A stretch of DNA of 64,000 nucleotides from Microcoleus vaginatus WJT46-NPBG5. Its GTDB lineage: Bacteria > Cyanobacteriota > Cyanobacteriia > Cyanobacteriales > Oscillatoriaceae. The notes under the pieces are model-generated. The model worked only from the letters and a program-made list of their open reading frames with translations, did not search any database and had not been told where the DNA came from. The translations under genes were made by a program, and so were the position numbers. Location: NCBI GenBank assembly GCA_019359355.1, contig JAHHHM010000005.1:62001-126000 (forward strand), in the 5' to 3' direction. Positions 43,911 to 52,626 of the stretch are shown piece after piece (within the stretch, counting starts at the first letter, position 1; each line of letters starts with the position of its first letter).

Positions 43911-45098
43911 ATGACGTTGGATTGGATCGAGCCAGCTAACCGGCTGCAAGCATTACCGCCCTATGTGTTTGCCCGACTGGATGAACTTAAAGCCAGGGCG
44001 CGAGAACAGGGGCTGGATTTAATTGATTTGGGCATGGGAAATCCAGATGGCCCGACGCCCCAACCCGTGATTGATGCGGCGATTGCGGCGATGCAAAATC
44101 CTGCCAATCATGGCTATCCTCCCTTTGAAGGCACCGCCAGCTTCCGCCGCAGCATTACCAGTTGGTATAAGCGCCGGTATGGGGTTGAACTCGATCCCGA
44201 TAGCGAAGCGCTGCCCCTCCTCGGTTCTAAGGAAGGTTTAACTCACTTAGCCATTGCTTATATTAATCCTGGGGATTTGGTGCTGGTGCCCTCCCCAGCT
44301 TATCCGGCCCATTTTCGCGGGCCGGTGATTGCCGGCGGCAAGGTTCACAGTTTAATGCTGAAACGGGAAAACGGTTGGCTGATTGATGTCACCGCGATTC
44401 CTGATTCGGTGGCAGAACAAGCCAAGATTCTGTATTTCAATTACCCCAGCAACCCCACCGGCGCAACCGCACCCCGCGAATTTTTTGAGGAAATTGTTGC
44501 TTTTGCCCGCCGGTATGAAATCTTGCTTGTCCATGACTTGTGCTATGCAGAACTGGCTTTTGATGGCTATCAGCCCACAAGTTTGCTGGAAATTGAGGGG
44601 GCTAAGGACATTGGGGTTGAGTTTCATACCTTGTCCAAAACTTACAATATGGCCGGCTGGCGAGTGGGTTTTGTGGTGGGCAACCGGCACATTATTCAAG
44701 GACTGCGGACGTTAAAAACGAATTTGGATTACGGTATTTTTGCCGCACTTCAATCGGCTGCGGAAACTGCCCTGCAATTGCCAGATGTTTATCTGCATGA
44801 AGTACAAAATCGTTACCGAACCCGGCGGGATTTTCTAATTGAAGGATTGGGTAAACTCGGTTGGGATGTTGACAAAACGCTGGCGACGATGTATCTCTGG
44901 GTGAAGTGTCCCCCCGGTGCCGGGTCAACGGATTTTGCCTTGACGGTATTGCAGCAGACAGGTGTGGTTGTGACCCCAGGCAATGCGTTTGGGCAAGGCG
45001 GTGAGGGTTATGTGCGCGTCAGTTTAATTGCGGATTGTGATCGCCTTGGCGAAGCCTTGCGCCGCTTTGAAGATGCCGGTATCCGCTATCAGCCGTGA
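43911..45098 (+). CDS. Class I/II pyridoxal-phosphate aminotransferase (aspartate/alanine aminotransferase type)
   Basis: The 395-residue protein carries the fold-type I signatures: LIDLGMGNPDGPTP, HGYPPFEGTASFR, YFNYPSNPTGATAP with the Asn that contacts the cofactor, LVHDLCYAELAFDG, and the cofactor Lys in FHTLSKTYNMAGWRVGF. It resembles the AlaC/LL-diaminopimelate aminotransferase branch more than AspC. Substrate choice cannot be settled from sequence alone; LL-DAP aminotransferase (DapL), aspartate and alanine specificities are all possible. It is a single-gene unit, convergent with the DUF4335 gene, with a strong terminator between them. Confidence 0.9.
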   Translation: MTLDWIEPANRLQALPPYVFARLDELKARAREQGLDLIDLGMGNPDGPTPQPVIDAAIAAMQNPANHGYPPFEGTASFRRSITSWYKRRYGVELDPDSEALPLLGSKEGLTHLAIAYINPGDLVLVPSPAYPAHFRGPVIAGGKVHSLMLKRENGWLIDVTAIPDSVAEQAKILYFNYPSNPTGATAPREFFEEIVAFARRYEILLVHDLCYAELAFDGYQPTSLLEIEGAKDIGVEFHTLSKTYNMAGWRVGFVVGNRHIIQGLRTLKTNLDYGIFAALQSAAETALQLPDVYLHEVQNRYRTRRDFLIEGLGKLGWDVDKTLATMYLWVKCPPGAGSTDFALTVLQQTGVVVTPGNAFGQGGEGYVRVSLIADCDRLGEALRRFEDAGIRYQP

Positions 45099-45145
45099 AG
45101 GAACGGGATGATGATCCCTTTCTTGGGCTGAGGAATACCTGTGGC

Positions 45146-45186
45146 AGAGAGGGGAGGATAGCAAAATTTGCTTTCATCCCCTCTCT
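45146..45186. terminator. Bidirectional terminator between convergent genes
   Basis: AGAGAGGGG (45146-45154) pairs with CCCCTCTCT (45178-45186), with an inner AGCAAA/TTTGCT helix (45160-45172). TTTAT follows on the plus side. It sits between the aminotransferase and DUF4335 genes, so it can serve both. Confidence 0.78.
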
Positions 45187-45225
45187 TTATAAACTGGAGT
45201 TCCCCCTGCAAGCGGGAACTCTCGG

Positions 45226-46599
45226 TTAACGGTATCCTTTCCAAGGGCTGACTTGAAGCACGCCTCTGGGAGTAAAAACGACTCTAAATTGAGCCAGCTG
45301 CTGCTGGGTGCCGGCACCCTCCGCTGAGTTGCCGGCAGCCGATGCCGGTTGTTGCAATTTCTCCAGGGGCGTTTCCTGAACGTAATCAAAGGCAGGTTGA
45401 TTCAGCGGCGTGAAGTTGGCGATGGTGCCATCTGGGTTAATACCCACGCGGTAGATTAACTCACGCTCAAACGAGGGAGAGTTTTTCCAGTTTCGATCAA
45501 TTTCCTTGTACAGCTGATCCTGCAAATCTTCTAGCTGTCCGGGATCAGAAATATCTGGGGGTTGGCTGGGATCTGCGGTGTAGCCTTTCCAGGGACTGAC
45601 TTGGAGATCCCCTCCCTCGCTCAACACGACTTTGAACTGGGCCAGAGATTCTGGAGTGGCTTGACCGCCGCCTGGGGGAATGTAAACTAAGTCTGACAAA
45701 GGGGTTTCCTTGGCATCTATCGCGCCCTGGTTCGCCGGCTTATAGCCGACAATTGCACCGTCTTGGCCCACACCAACACGATAAACAAGTTCCTGCCCAA
45801 ACGAGTTGTCGCGTTTCCAAGCGCGATCAATTTGGTCATAAAGTTTCCACTTTAACCCTTCGAGTTGGTTGGGATCGGTAATTTCCGGCAAGGTTGAGAG
45901 GGCAGTTTCTAACTCTGACGCCGAAGGAGGGGAAGCACCGGCATTAGAATTCGCGCTGGTGTTGGTTAACGTATTATTGCTAGAACCCGATTGTTGCACC
46001 GGCTCTGTGGGGCGTCGCACGTCGGGAATCGGAAAGAAAGAAGCCGCGATCGCTGCAGCGGCTAAAGTTGACACCCCAATGGCTGCCGGCATAGCACGGC
46101 GGGCTACCGGCTGGTAGGTTTGGGCAGATTTCTTAGAAACGGGTGTCAAGCGTAGAGACAACTCTGGCAGCGTCCGAGAGTCTGCAAAGAACTGATCGAC
46201 TGCCTCTACCAAATCAAACAGCTGTACGGTTGTCAGATCAAAGTGTGTGGGAGATGCCGGTTTGGCGACACTGTGCCCATCCGGCGAGTGTAGAGTCAGC
46301 CGGTGCAAGTTGCCTTCAATTTTTCGCACCTCTACCAAGGAAGGCTGAGCTGTCGGATCGATGGGGTGGGGCACTCCGCTCAAAACTTCTTGGGCGTAGC
46401 GGCTAAGTGCGGTGACTAAGCTTTCTAAAAACTCCCGTCCCCCGCTCAGTGTCTGCTCTCGACCGGCAAACCGGCATTCCGCACCGATTAGAAGCGACAT
46501 CAAAGGGCGACTGTCTGAGGGGCTGCTAGAAACACTCTCACTCATTCCTTCCAGGAGCAAGGTGCAATTCGGTAAATTGTATTGGCGTAGAATTGTCAT
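45226..46599 (-). CDS. DUF4335 family protein with one membrane span
   Basis: The 457-residue protein begins MTILRQYNLPNCTLLLEGM and continues with a soluble N-terminal domain (LSGGREFLESLVTALSRYAQEVLSG, RKIEGNLHRLTLHSP) that defines DUF4335. It has a membrane span at about 178-196 (AAIGVSTLAAAAIAASFFPI), a low-complexity Ser/Asn linker, and two copies of a C-terminal domain of about 115 residues. The paired motifs are LEGLKWKLYDQIDRAWKRDNSF/LEDLQDQLYKEIDRNWKNSPSF and LIYRVG, and the copies end VSPWKGY. The function is unknown. It overlaps the upstream DUF3038 gene by four bases (ATGA), so translation is coupled. Confidence 0.85.
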   Translation of the reverse strand: MTILRQYNLPNCTLLLEGMSESVSSSPSDSRPLMSLLIGAECRFAGREQTLSGGREFLESLVTALSRYAQEVLSGVPHPIDPTAQPSLVEVRKIEGNLHRLTLHSPDGHSVAKPASPTHFDLTTVQLFDLVEAVDQFFADSRTLPELSLRLTPVSKKSAQTYQPVARRAMPAAIGVSTLAAAAIAASFFPIPDVRRPTEPVQQSGSSNNTLTNTSANSNAGASPPSASELETALSTLPEITDPNQLEGLKWKLYDQIDRAWKRDNSFGQELVYRVGVGQDGAIVGYKPANQGAIDAKETPLSDLVYIPPGGGQATPESLAQFKVVLSEGGDLQVSPWKGYTADPSQPPDISDPGQLEDLQDQLYKEIDRNWKNSPSFERELIYRVGINPDGTIANFTPLNQPAFDYVQETPLEKLQQPASAAGNSAEGAGTQQQLAQFRVVFTPRGVLQVSPWKGYR

Positions 46600-47222
46600 G
46601 CCACCTCTCCATCAAACAGACTAATCCAAAATCGTTGCATTCCAGCGGTGCCGGTGCAAAACAGTAATTTACCCAGCAATTCTAGTGCCAGCTGGTTCAA
46701 TTTTTCATCCGTGTTGTACACCATAACACCGGCTCTGCGGGGATTCATCCGGCTGCGGAAATGCGCCCGGAAGCGTTCTAAATAATCAGACAGCCGCAAA
46801 TGGTGTTCTAGGGGAACTTGCTTGTCTCGAAGTTGCTGGTAGTCCATGAGCAACTGACGAATTAATACAGTCATCCGACGCGCTAAGTGGCAGGCAATCA
46901 GTACCAGCGCTTTGGCTTCTTCCAATCTCAGGGGACGCCGCTGGCTATAACGCCTCAGAGGGTTGGTGCTGCGAAGTCGCCACAAAACAACCCGATTTTG
47001 AATAATTTCGTCGATCTCCAGTTCTTTGGCCAGGGCTAAGATGGCTTCAGAGCCTTTAAGATCCAAGGCTTCAATGGCCAGTAAAATCAGGTCTACTTGC
47101 AACCGTGTGCGACGGGGACAGCCCAGCTCAGAGATGAGAGGGTTCGGCAGACTGTCCAAAATCAGCGGGGTTGACCGTTCGGGCGGACTGTTGGATTGCA
47201 TTACGCTTACTGGACCATTCAT
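46596..47222 (-). CDS. DUF3038 family protein
   Basis: The 208-residue soluble, helical, very basic protein has LQVDLILLAIEALDLKGSEAIL, LEEAKALVLIACHLARRMTVLIRQLL and a C-terminal NQLALELLGKLLFCTGTAGMQRFW. These match DUF3038, a cyanobacterial family of unknown function. It is the first gene of a two-gene operon with the DUF4335 membrane protein (ATGA overlap). The pairing of these two families is seen repeatedly in cyanobacteria, as I recall, suggesting that they work together, perhaps as a soluble partner bound to a membrane protein. An internal ATG at 47201 is a possible start. Confidence 0.82.
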   Translation of the reverse strand: MNGPVSVMQSNSPPERSTPLILDSLPNPLISELGCPRRTRLQVDLILLAIEALDLKGSEAILALAKELEIDEIIQNRVVLWRLRSTNPLRRYSQRRPLRLEEAKALVLIACHLARRMTVLIRQLLMDYQQLRDKQVPLEHHLRLSDYLERFRAHFRSRMNPRRAGVMVYNTDEKLNQLALELLGKLLFCTGTAGMQRFWISLFDGEVA

Positions 47223-47643
47223 GCTAACTGCCTGGGGGGGTCAACTGGACTAATCAAGACTAAATTTATAATGGCTTGCAAACAAAAATACCTAAGTTTT
47301 ACTATTGACATTGATGCCCTTTTCTACTATCGGCGCGAACCCATCTGTGTGCTACCAAAATTCAGCACTGGAAATTAAAAATCCGGGGACAAACAAACAG
47401 TCAATTTTAGCAAGATTTGTGCACAGTGATCCGTAAGGGCAGATAAGAGAGCTGGGCATTTTGATGGGTGTTGGCGGTGAGCCGGTGCTAAATTCTAGTG
47501 TAGGGGATCACAGCAAGATTGCTTGACAAACGCACCATGAAGAGCTGTACGATTTTGTCGCAACCCCTGTCAGGCTAGAGGATAGTTCCCGAACCGGCAG
47601 ACACGACGATACTGATGCCAAACTCACCCTCAATCATCAACTC
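47223..47643. other. 421-bp divergent intergenic region
   Basis: Between the DUF3038 operon and apt; both promoters should lie here. A TTGACA at 47523-47528 in front of apt has no convincing -10 at the right distance. No coding frame of note and no strong hairpin were seen. Confidence 0.45.
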
Positions 47644-48156
47644 ATGGATTTGAAGTCTCTGATTCGCGACATCCCAGATTTTCCGAAACCGGGTATTTTG
47701 TTTCGGGATATTACGACGCTCTTGCGCGACCCACAGGGGCTGCGCTACACCATTGACACGATGTCAGAAAAATGTGCCGATTTAAAGCCTGATTATATTG
47801 TTGGCATGGAGTCACGAGGCTTCATTTTTGCAGTGCCGATGGCTTATAAAATGGGTGCCGGTTTTGTGCCGGTGCGGAAACGGGGCAAGTTGCCGGCGGC
47901 GGTTTATGCTGTGGAGTATGAGCTAGAGTATGGGACAGACCGGCTCGAAATGCATCAGGATGCCTGGGAACCGGGCAGTCGAGTGCTAGTTGTGGACGAT
48001 CTGATGGCAACCGGCGGTACGGCAAAGGCAACGGCGGATCTGGTGCAGCAGACAGGCGGCGAATTGGTTGGTTTTGGCTTTATTCTAGAGCTAGCGGCTT
48101 TGGGCGGTCGTCACAAACTGCCAGATGTGCCGGTGGTGAGTTTAATCGAGTATTAA
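47644..48156 (+). CDS. apt: Adenine phosphoribosyltransferase
   Basis: The enzyme salvages adenine by making AMP from adenine and PRPP. The 170-residue protein shows family motifs [52 protein letters not shown] and the PRPP-binding loop [16 protein letters not shown]. The length and C-terminal end ([12 protein letters not shown]) are typical. It is followed by a permease gene in the same direction but with a 119-bp gap. Confidence 0.97.
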   Translation: MDLKSLIRDIPDFPKPGILFRDITTLLRDPQGLRYTIDTMSEKCADLKPDYIVGMESRGFIFAVPMAYKMGAGFVPVRKRGKLPAAVYAVEYELEYGTDRLEMHQDAWEPGSRVLVVDDLMATGGTAKATADLVQQTGGELVGFGFILELAALGGRHKLPDVPVVSLIEY

Positions 48157-48275
48157 GGCGTAGGGGGCAAGGCTGCGCCAACCTAAAGGCAGAAGTAGAG
48201 AAAATCGGTTATTGGTCATTTCTCGGCTTCTGTGCTGTCTTGCCCCTGCCTCGCTCTCTATCTAATCGTTTTTTT

Positions 48276-49337
48276 ATGACTTCTACTAAGCATTCTTCAG
48301 ACAGCCGGGGGCTAGAATCTTTTACAAATAAAATGGCGGCGTTCGCCACTAGCGAGACGCTTTTATATGTGCTAAAGCGGCTGTTACAGGCACTTTTAAC
48401 GCTGTTTCTGGCATCGGCATTATGCTTTGCCATTATTCAACTGGCACCAGGGAATTACTTGGATACGCTCCGGCAAAATCCCAAGATTTCTCCCGAAACT
48501 CTCAAACAATTAAGTGTTAATTTTGGTTTAGATAAGCCGCCGTTGGAGCAATATGGGCGCTGGTTAAGGCGGATTGTTACAGAGGGAGATTTTGGCACGA
48601 GTTTTGTTTACCAACGCTCAGTGGCATCTCTGTTGTGGGAACGCATACCGGCAACACTATTGCTAGCCATTTCATCGTTAATTTTGACTTGGGCAATTGC
48701 CATTCCTCTGGGGATTATTGGCGCGGTTCAGCAAAATGATCTAACTGATCGCATCCTGCGCGTCATTAGCTACATCGGGCAAGGTTTCCCCAGCTTTATC
48801 ACGGCGCTGGTACTATTGTTTTTTGCTCAAGTTACGTCCCCCCTGTTTCCAGTCGGCGGCATGACTAGCATTAATTATGCGGATTTAACGCCGTTGGGTA
48901 AAGTTTTGGATATTGGCTGGCACATGATTTTACCGACAATTGCGCTCAGTGTTACCAGTTTTGCCGGCTTGCAGCGAATTACGCGCGGACAATTACTAGA
49001 TGTACTGCGCCAAGATTATATCCGAACCGCTCGTGCAAAGGGGTTACCAGAAAATCGAGTTATTTATGTACACGCTCTGCGAAATGCGGTGAATCCTCTA
49101 ATTACATTATTAGGATTTGAGTTTGCCGGCTTGTTGGGTGGGGCATTTATTGCAGAATTTTTCTTTAATTGGCCCGGATTAGGACGGCTGATTTTGCAAG
49201 CGGTAACGAATCAAGATTTGTATTTAGTAATGGCGAGTTTGATGATGGGTGCTGTCATGCTCATTTTCGGAAATTTGCTAGCAGATTTACTCCTAAAAGT
49301 TTCTGATCCCCGAATTAAACTGGAAGATATGAATTAA
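48276..49337 (+). CDS. ABC transporter permease, DppB/OppB type
   Basis: The ATG at 48276 (MTSTKHSSDSRG) is preferred; the open frame starts at a TTG 36 bases earlier. The 353-residue protein has about six membrane spans and the BPD_transp_1 signature. YVLKRLLQALLTLFLASALCFAIIQLAPGNY is the usual DppB N-terminus, LSVNFGLDKPPLEQYGRWL follows, and the EAA-like loop YIRTARAKGLPENRVIYVHALRNA contacts the ATPase. It should carry peptides, nickel or similar substrates, together with a second permease, ATPases and a binding protein that are not in this window. Cyanobacteria commonly scatter these subunits. Confidence 0.92.
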   Translation: MTSTKHSSDSRGLESFTNKMAAFATSETLLYVLKRLLQALLTLFLASALCFAIIQLAPGNYLDTLRQNPKISPETLKQLSVNFGLDKPPLEQYGRWLRRIVTEGDFGTSFVYQRSVASLLWERIPATLLLAISSLILTWAIAIPLGIIGAVQQNDLTDRILRVISYIGQGFPSFITALVLLFFAQVTSPLFPVGGMTSINYADLTPLGKVLDIGWHMILPTIALSVTSFAGLQRITRGQLLDVLRQDYIRTARAKGLPENRVIYVHALRNAVNPLITLLGFEFAGLLGGAFIAEFFFNWPGLGRLILQAVTNQDLYLVMASLMMGAVMLIFGNLLADLLLKVSDPRIKLEDMN

Positions 49338-49358
49338 GATGAATAAGAGGGGAGAATT

Positions 49359-49643
49359 ATGTTTTCACAAATTCACTATTTAGTTCGTTCTAAAGCTGAC
49401 GGTAGCTATTTGGCGGCTCATCCCAATACTAGCGGCGGAAAAGGCTATTTGCTGATGTTTCAAGAGCATTCTGACGCGCTGAGCTACCTCAATACACATG
49501 GTGCTGATGTTGCTGATAAGTTTGGCGTAGAGTCAATCACCGGCTCTCAGTTGAAGGGTTTGCTGACTCGCTGGGGGTTTGCCGGTGTGGGAATTGTTAA
49601 AGATCCGCTTTTGCCAACGGTTGATTTTTTATCTAACAGTTGA
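49359..49643 (+). CDS. Small conserved hypothetical protein
   Basis: A strong ribosome site (GAGGGGAGA) precedes the ATG at 49359, only 21 bp after the permease gene. The 94-residue protein reads HYLVRSKADGSYLAAHP, then YLLMFQEHSDALSYLNTHGADVADKFGVESI, then LKGLLTRWGFAGVGIVKDP. This layout (a short strand-rich N-terminus and an A-L-x-Y-L-N helix) is seen in small cyanobacterial proteins of unknown function. There is no membrane segment or signal. Spacing suggests the same transcript as the permease, but a functional link is not evident. Confidence 0.75.
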   Translation: MFSQIHYLVRSKADGSYLAAHPNTSGGKGYLLMFQEHSDALSYLNTHGADVADKFGVESITGSQLKGLLTRWGFAGVGIVKDPLLPTVDFLSNS

Positions 49644-49718
49644 AATTATCACCCATTTAGAAGTAAAAAAAGATAGTTTTATCTTCTTTGCGGCATGACG
49701 AGCGCCGAGTCTGAATTT

Positions 49719-50879
49719 TCATGAAATTAATTCTACGACGCGCTCGACTTTACTGATTTCTAAATAATCCAAAATTGTCTGAGCGAGTGCTTGTGCAGCT
49801 AAGTAAGGAACCCCGTTTCCTACAGTTTTAAATAAAATATTTAAAGGTAAGTAAGGCGGCAGATAAAAGTTTTTTGGCAAAGATTGTATTGCCAGCGCCT
49901 CAGCTACAGAAATTCTGCGGGTTTTGTAGGGATGTAAATGAACTTCGTTATTTCCGTAGCAAGCGGTTGGAGAATAACGCCATCGGTGAAGACGTTTGTA
50001 AGATTTTTTGGACGTATCACCTTCTTCGACAGATTGAAATCGGTTGAGACCGGCTCTCGGTTTAAAATGATGTTGAGCATTTAGATGGTTAAGTACCTCA
50101 TTTTGCTGAAACCAATATTCAACGGTTAGCTCTTGTGGAATATTACCCGGAAAAGGCAGTTTTGAATCTTCCTGAAATGGGTTGGTTTGCAACCAAGGGA
50201 AGGACAGTATTTCTCTCTTTGAATATCTAATATACTTTTTCCAAGGAAAAGCGCTCTCAATAATATTTTTTTGCAGATCAATATGATTGCTTTTGTCAAT
50301 CATCAATTTTTCACGAAATCCTAGAAGAATAATTCTGTCTCTATCTTGAGGAACTCCATATTCTAAGGAGTTAATAAGACGTTCGGTTAAAATATAGCCG
50401 GCTTCTTGCGTTTTAGATTTGAGTTCGTCAAAAAACAATCGATGTTTTTTGGTCTGCCACAGTCCTTTAACATTCTCGAAAAGAAAGAAGTCTGGTTTCT
50501 GCTGACAAATTAATTCAATGTAGGCAGCAGACAGTTTACCACGCTCTCCTTCTCCTCCTTGATTTTTACCGCCTATCGAGAAATCAGGGCAAGGCGGGCC
50601 ACCAATAAACCCAATAATATTACTCGATTTGCGAGCATCTTTGATTAATTCTTCGAGCTTTAATTTATCTTGACCTTCGGTTAGTTTAATTACATCTTCT
50701 TGAAAGTAACCGAATTTTGGCTCTGGCAAATTAAGATGTTGCCGAGAATAACGGTAGGCTTCTAGAAAAGCTGGGTGAATTTCGTTCACATAAACGATAT
50801 TGTAACCGCTCAATTCAAACCCTAAATCGAGAAAGCCGGTTCCTGAGAAAAACGAGAAGATACTGGGACGTTGACTCAT
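49719..50879 (-). CDS. C5-cytosine DNA methyltransferase, orphan
   Basis: The enzyme transfers a methyl group from S-adenosylmethionine to C5 of cytosine. Motifs are in the normal order: FSFFSGTGFLDLGFE (I, SAM binding), GGPPCPDFS with catalytic C97 (IV; the residue after Cys is Pro, where many relatives have Gln), FLFENVKG (VI, E135), QDRDRIILLGFR (VIII) and VGNGVPYLAAQALA (X). A variable target-recognition region of about 120 residues lies between VIII and X, so the target sequence cannot be read. The 386 residues are complete. The gene is more AT-rich than its neighbours and no restriction enzyme gene is beside it. It lies 177 bp from the 3' end of tRNA-Gly. Confidence 0.94.
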   Translation of the reverse strand: MSQRPSIFSFFSGTGFLDLGFELSGYNIVYVNEIHPAFLEAYRYSRQHLNLPEPKFGYFQEDVIKLTEGQDKLKLEELIKDARKSSNIIGFIGGPPCPDFSIGGKNQGGEGERGKLSAAYIELICQQKPDFFLFENVKGLWQTKKHRLFFDELKSKTQEAGYILTERLINSLEYGVPQDRDRIILLGFREKLMIDKSNHIDLQKNIIESAFPWKKYIRYSKREILSFPWLQTNPFQEDSKLPFPGNIPQELTVEYWFQQNEVLNHLNAQHHFKPRAGLNRFQSVEEGDTSKKSYKRLHRWRYSPTACYGNNEVHLHPYKTRRISVAEALAIQSLPKNFYLPPYLPLNILFKTVGNGVPYLAAQALAQTILDYLEISKVERVVELIS

Positions 50880-51056
50880 GCAATGACCTGCAACCGCAAA
50901 AGAGATAACACGAATCTGACAAGTAATAAAACTCTAGCTTACTGCCTCGCTCGGCAGGAAGTTGATAGAACTGTTGCAGATGCCATGTCAATTTAGACTG
51001 AAGCCGGCCTCGGAAGTAAAGCCTGAATGCCTTGGTTTTATTAGGTTTTACTTAAA

Positions 51057-51127
51057 AGCGGGCAGCGGGAATCGAACCCGCGTCTTTAGCTTGGAAGGCT
51101 AAGGTTTTACCATTAAACCATGCCCGC
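51057..51127 (-). tRNA. tRNA-Gly(TCC)
   Basis: The reverse strand gives a 71-nt cloverleaf: acceptor GCGGGCA/TGCCCGC with discriminator T; anticodon stem TTAGC/GCTAA around loop CTTCCAA, anticodon TCC; and T loop GGTTCGATTCC. CCA is not encoded. Its 3' end points toward the orphan methyltransferase gene. Confidence 0.95.
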
Positions 51128-51202
51128 AATCCAACGCATTTTTAAATATATCACGATTTTGCCAGATGTAAACAAAATTTGAAAAAACTCTTTTTTCATG
51201 TT

Positions 51203-52480
51203 CTAAAGTGGATCAATTCTAAGCCGCACCTCCAGCTCACCGGCAACGGGTTGACCGCCTTGGTATGCCGGCTCAAATTCCCATTGTGCCATTAGGTTTT
51301 CCGCCCACTGATCATAAGCCGGTGATTGACTACCTTGCCTCACCTGTATCACTTCAGCCCTTCCTGTAGCACTCACCATCACATACAAGGTGACCTCCTG
51401 ACCAAGAGCGATTTTATCAATTTGCGGCGGATAGGCCAAATCAGGAAACTCGTCAGAAAGCCTAATGGGTTTGGCTTCTCTACCGGCATCAGGAAGATCC
51501 TTGTCTGGGTTCGCTTGGCTAACCCCCACAACACTGACTCTAACGCCGGCAGCGTCACCCTCTGAAGGTTCTGGTTCCCCTGCCGGTTCCGATGGAGTCT
51601 CCGGCTGCTGAGCTGTTTCTGTGGGTTGCTCGTCCTTTGGCGGCGGTACGGGTGGCAACTCTTCGCTAGAGGTTGCCGGCCCACTCGGTTCAGGTTCGGG
51701 TTCTGGCGTTGGCGTGGGAGTTGGTTCTGGAGTCGGTTCGGGTTCTGGCGTGGGCGTGGGGGTCGGTTCTGGTGTGGGTTCTGGCGTGGGCGTGGGGGTC
51801 GGTTCTGGTGTGGGTTCTGGCGTGGGCGTGGGGGTCGGTTCTGGTGTGGGTGTGGGAGTTGGCGTGGGTGTGGGAGTTGGTTCTGGAGTCGGTTCTGGAG
51901 TGGGTGTGGGAGTTGCTGCCGGCGCGGGTGTGGGTTCCGGACTCGGTATGGGCGTTGGCTTTGGCGTGGGAACTGGTGCCGGCGTTGGCTTTGGTGCTGG
52001 TGCCGGTGTTGGCTTTGGTGCTGGTGTAGCTGTAGCCGTGAGTTTAGGCGTCGGAGTCGGTGTTGGCTTTGGTGCCGGTGTAGCTTTAGCAGTGGGTTTA
52101 GGCGTCGGAGTTGGTGTCGGCTTGGGAACTGGCGTTGGAGTGGCTGCCGGCAGCAGCGCCGTGTTACCTGAAGCAGAAGAAACAGCCGGTTTACTCGCCG
52201 GCGTCGGAACTGCTTTAGCCGGAGTTTTTGGGGGTGCTGGTGGCTTCGCCTTTTGTTGAGGCGCTGCTTTTGGCGTTTCTGTTTTTGGAGTCTCTACAAA
52301 CAGATCAATTGCAATTGGCTCATCCCCCGACTGAATGAGAAGCGGCAAGCTGAGAGATCGTGCCAACCAGAAAACGAGCAAATGCAGAAAAACAGAACCA
52401 AGAAACACCCCCACCCAGAGTGCCGGTGGATCGGTGTGTCTGCGCCACTTCGGTGGATCAGTTGGAGCAGTTGAAGTCAT
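51203..52480 (-). CDS. TonB-like energy-transducer protein with very long Pro-Thr-Glu linker
   Basis: The 425-residue protein has a cytoplasmic N-terminus, a single membrane anchor at about 21-45 ([21 protein letters not shown]), a roughly 250-residue periplasmic linker of [11 protein letters not shown] and [11 protein letters not shown] units, and a C-terminal domain of about 90 residues. That domain ([35 protein letters not shown]...[23 protein letters not shown]) matches the TonB C-terminal fold that contacts outer-membrane receptors. Such proteins carry proton-motive energy to siderophore or vitamin receptors; no ExbB/ExbD or receptor gene is adjacent. The linker could span the thick cyanobacterial periplasm. 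Confidence 0.88.
   Translation of the reverse strand: MTSTAPTDPPKWRRHTDPPALWVGVFLGSVFLHLLVFWLARSLSLPLLIQSGDEPIAIDLFVETPKTETPKAAPQQKAKPPAPPKTPAKAVPTPASKPAVSSASGNTALLPAATPTPVPKPTPTPTPKPTAKATPAPKPTPTPTPKLTATATPAPKPTPAPAPKPTPAPVPTPKPTPIPSPEPTPAPAATPTPTPEPTPEPTPTPTPTPTPTPEPTPTPTPEPTPEPTPTPTPEPTPEPTPTPTPEPEPTPEPTPTPTPEPEPEPSGPATSSEELPPVPPPKDEQPTETAQQPETPSEPAGEPEPSEGDAAGVRVSVVGVSQANPDKDLPDAGREAKPIRLSDEFPDLAYPPQIDKIALGQEVTLYVMVSATGRAEVIQVRQGSQSPAYDQWAENLMAQWEFEPAYQGGQPVAGELEVRLRIDPL
51690..52140 (-). repeat. In-gene tandem repeats coding for the Pro-Thr linker
   Basis: The minus strand repeats units of about 6-42 bp built on CCCACGCCCACGCCAGAACC and GAACCGACCCC, several nearly identical in tandem. 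These produce long antisense Gly/Ser/Val-rich frames that are not genes. The tract is likely variable in length. Confidence 0.85.
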
Positions 52481-52515
52481 TGAGCTTTAGATTCTAGAGT
52501 TTGTCATTGTCCGTT

Positions 52516-52549
52516 GTCATTTGTCCTTTGAAAACTTGACAAATGACAG
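52516..52549. repeat. Perfect 11-bp inverted repeat upstream of the TonB-like gene
   Basis: TGTCATTTGTC (52516-52526) and GACAAATGACA (52539-52549) pair around a 12-base loop. It lies between the end of modB and the start of the TonB-like gene, so it may end the modB transcript; no T-run follows on either side. Confidence 0.5.
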
Positions 52550-52626
52550 ATAACTCTTGACCAATAACGAAAAGAGCTATTCTTGAATCCCAAACCCATT
52601 ATGATAAACCGTTAACTTTTCCTTTT

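Noticed and set aside
51621-52259. Long plus-strand Gly/Val/Ser-rich frames opposite the TonB-like gene
   Set aside because: They are antisense readings of the CCAACGCCCACG-type repeats coding for the Pro-Thr linker, with no ribosome site and extreme composition.
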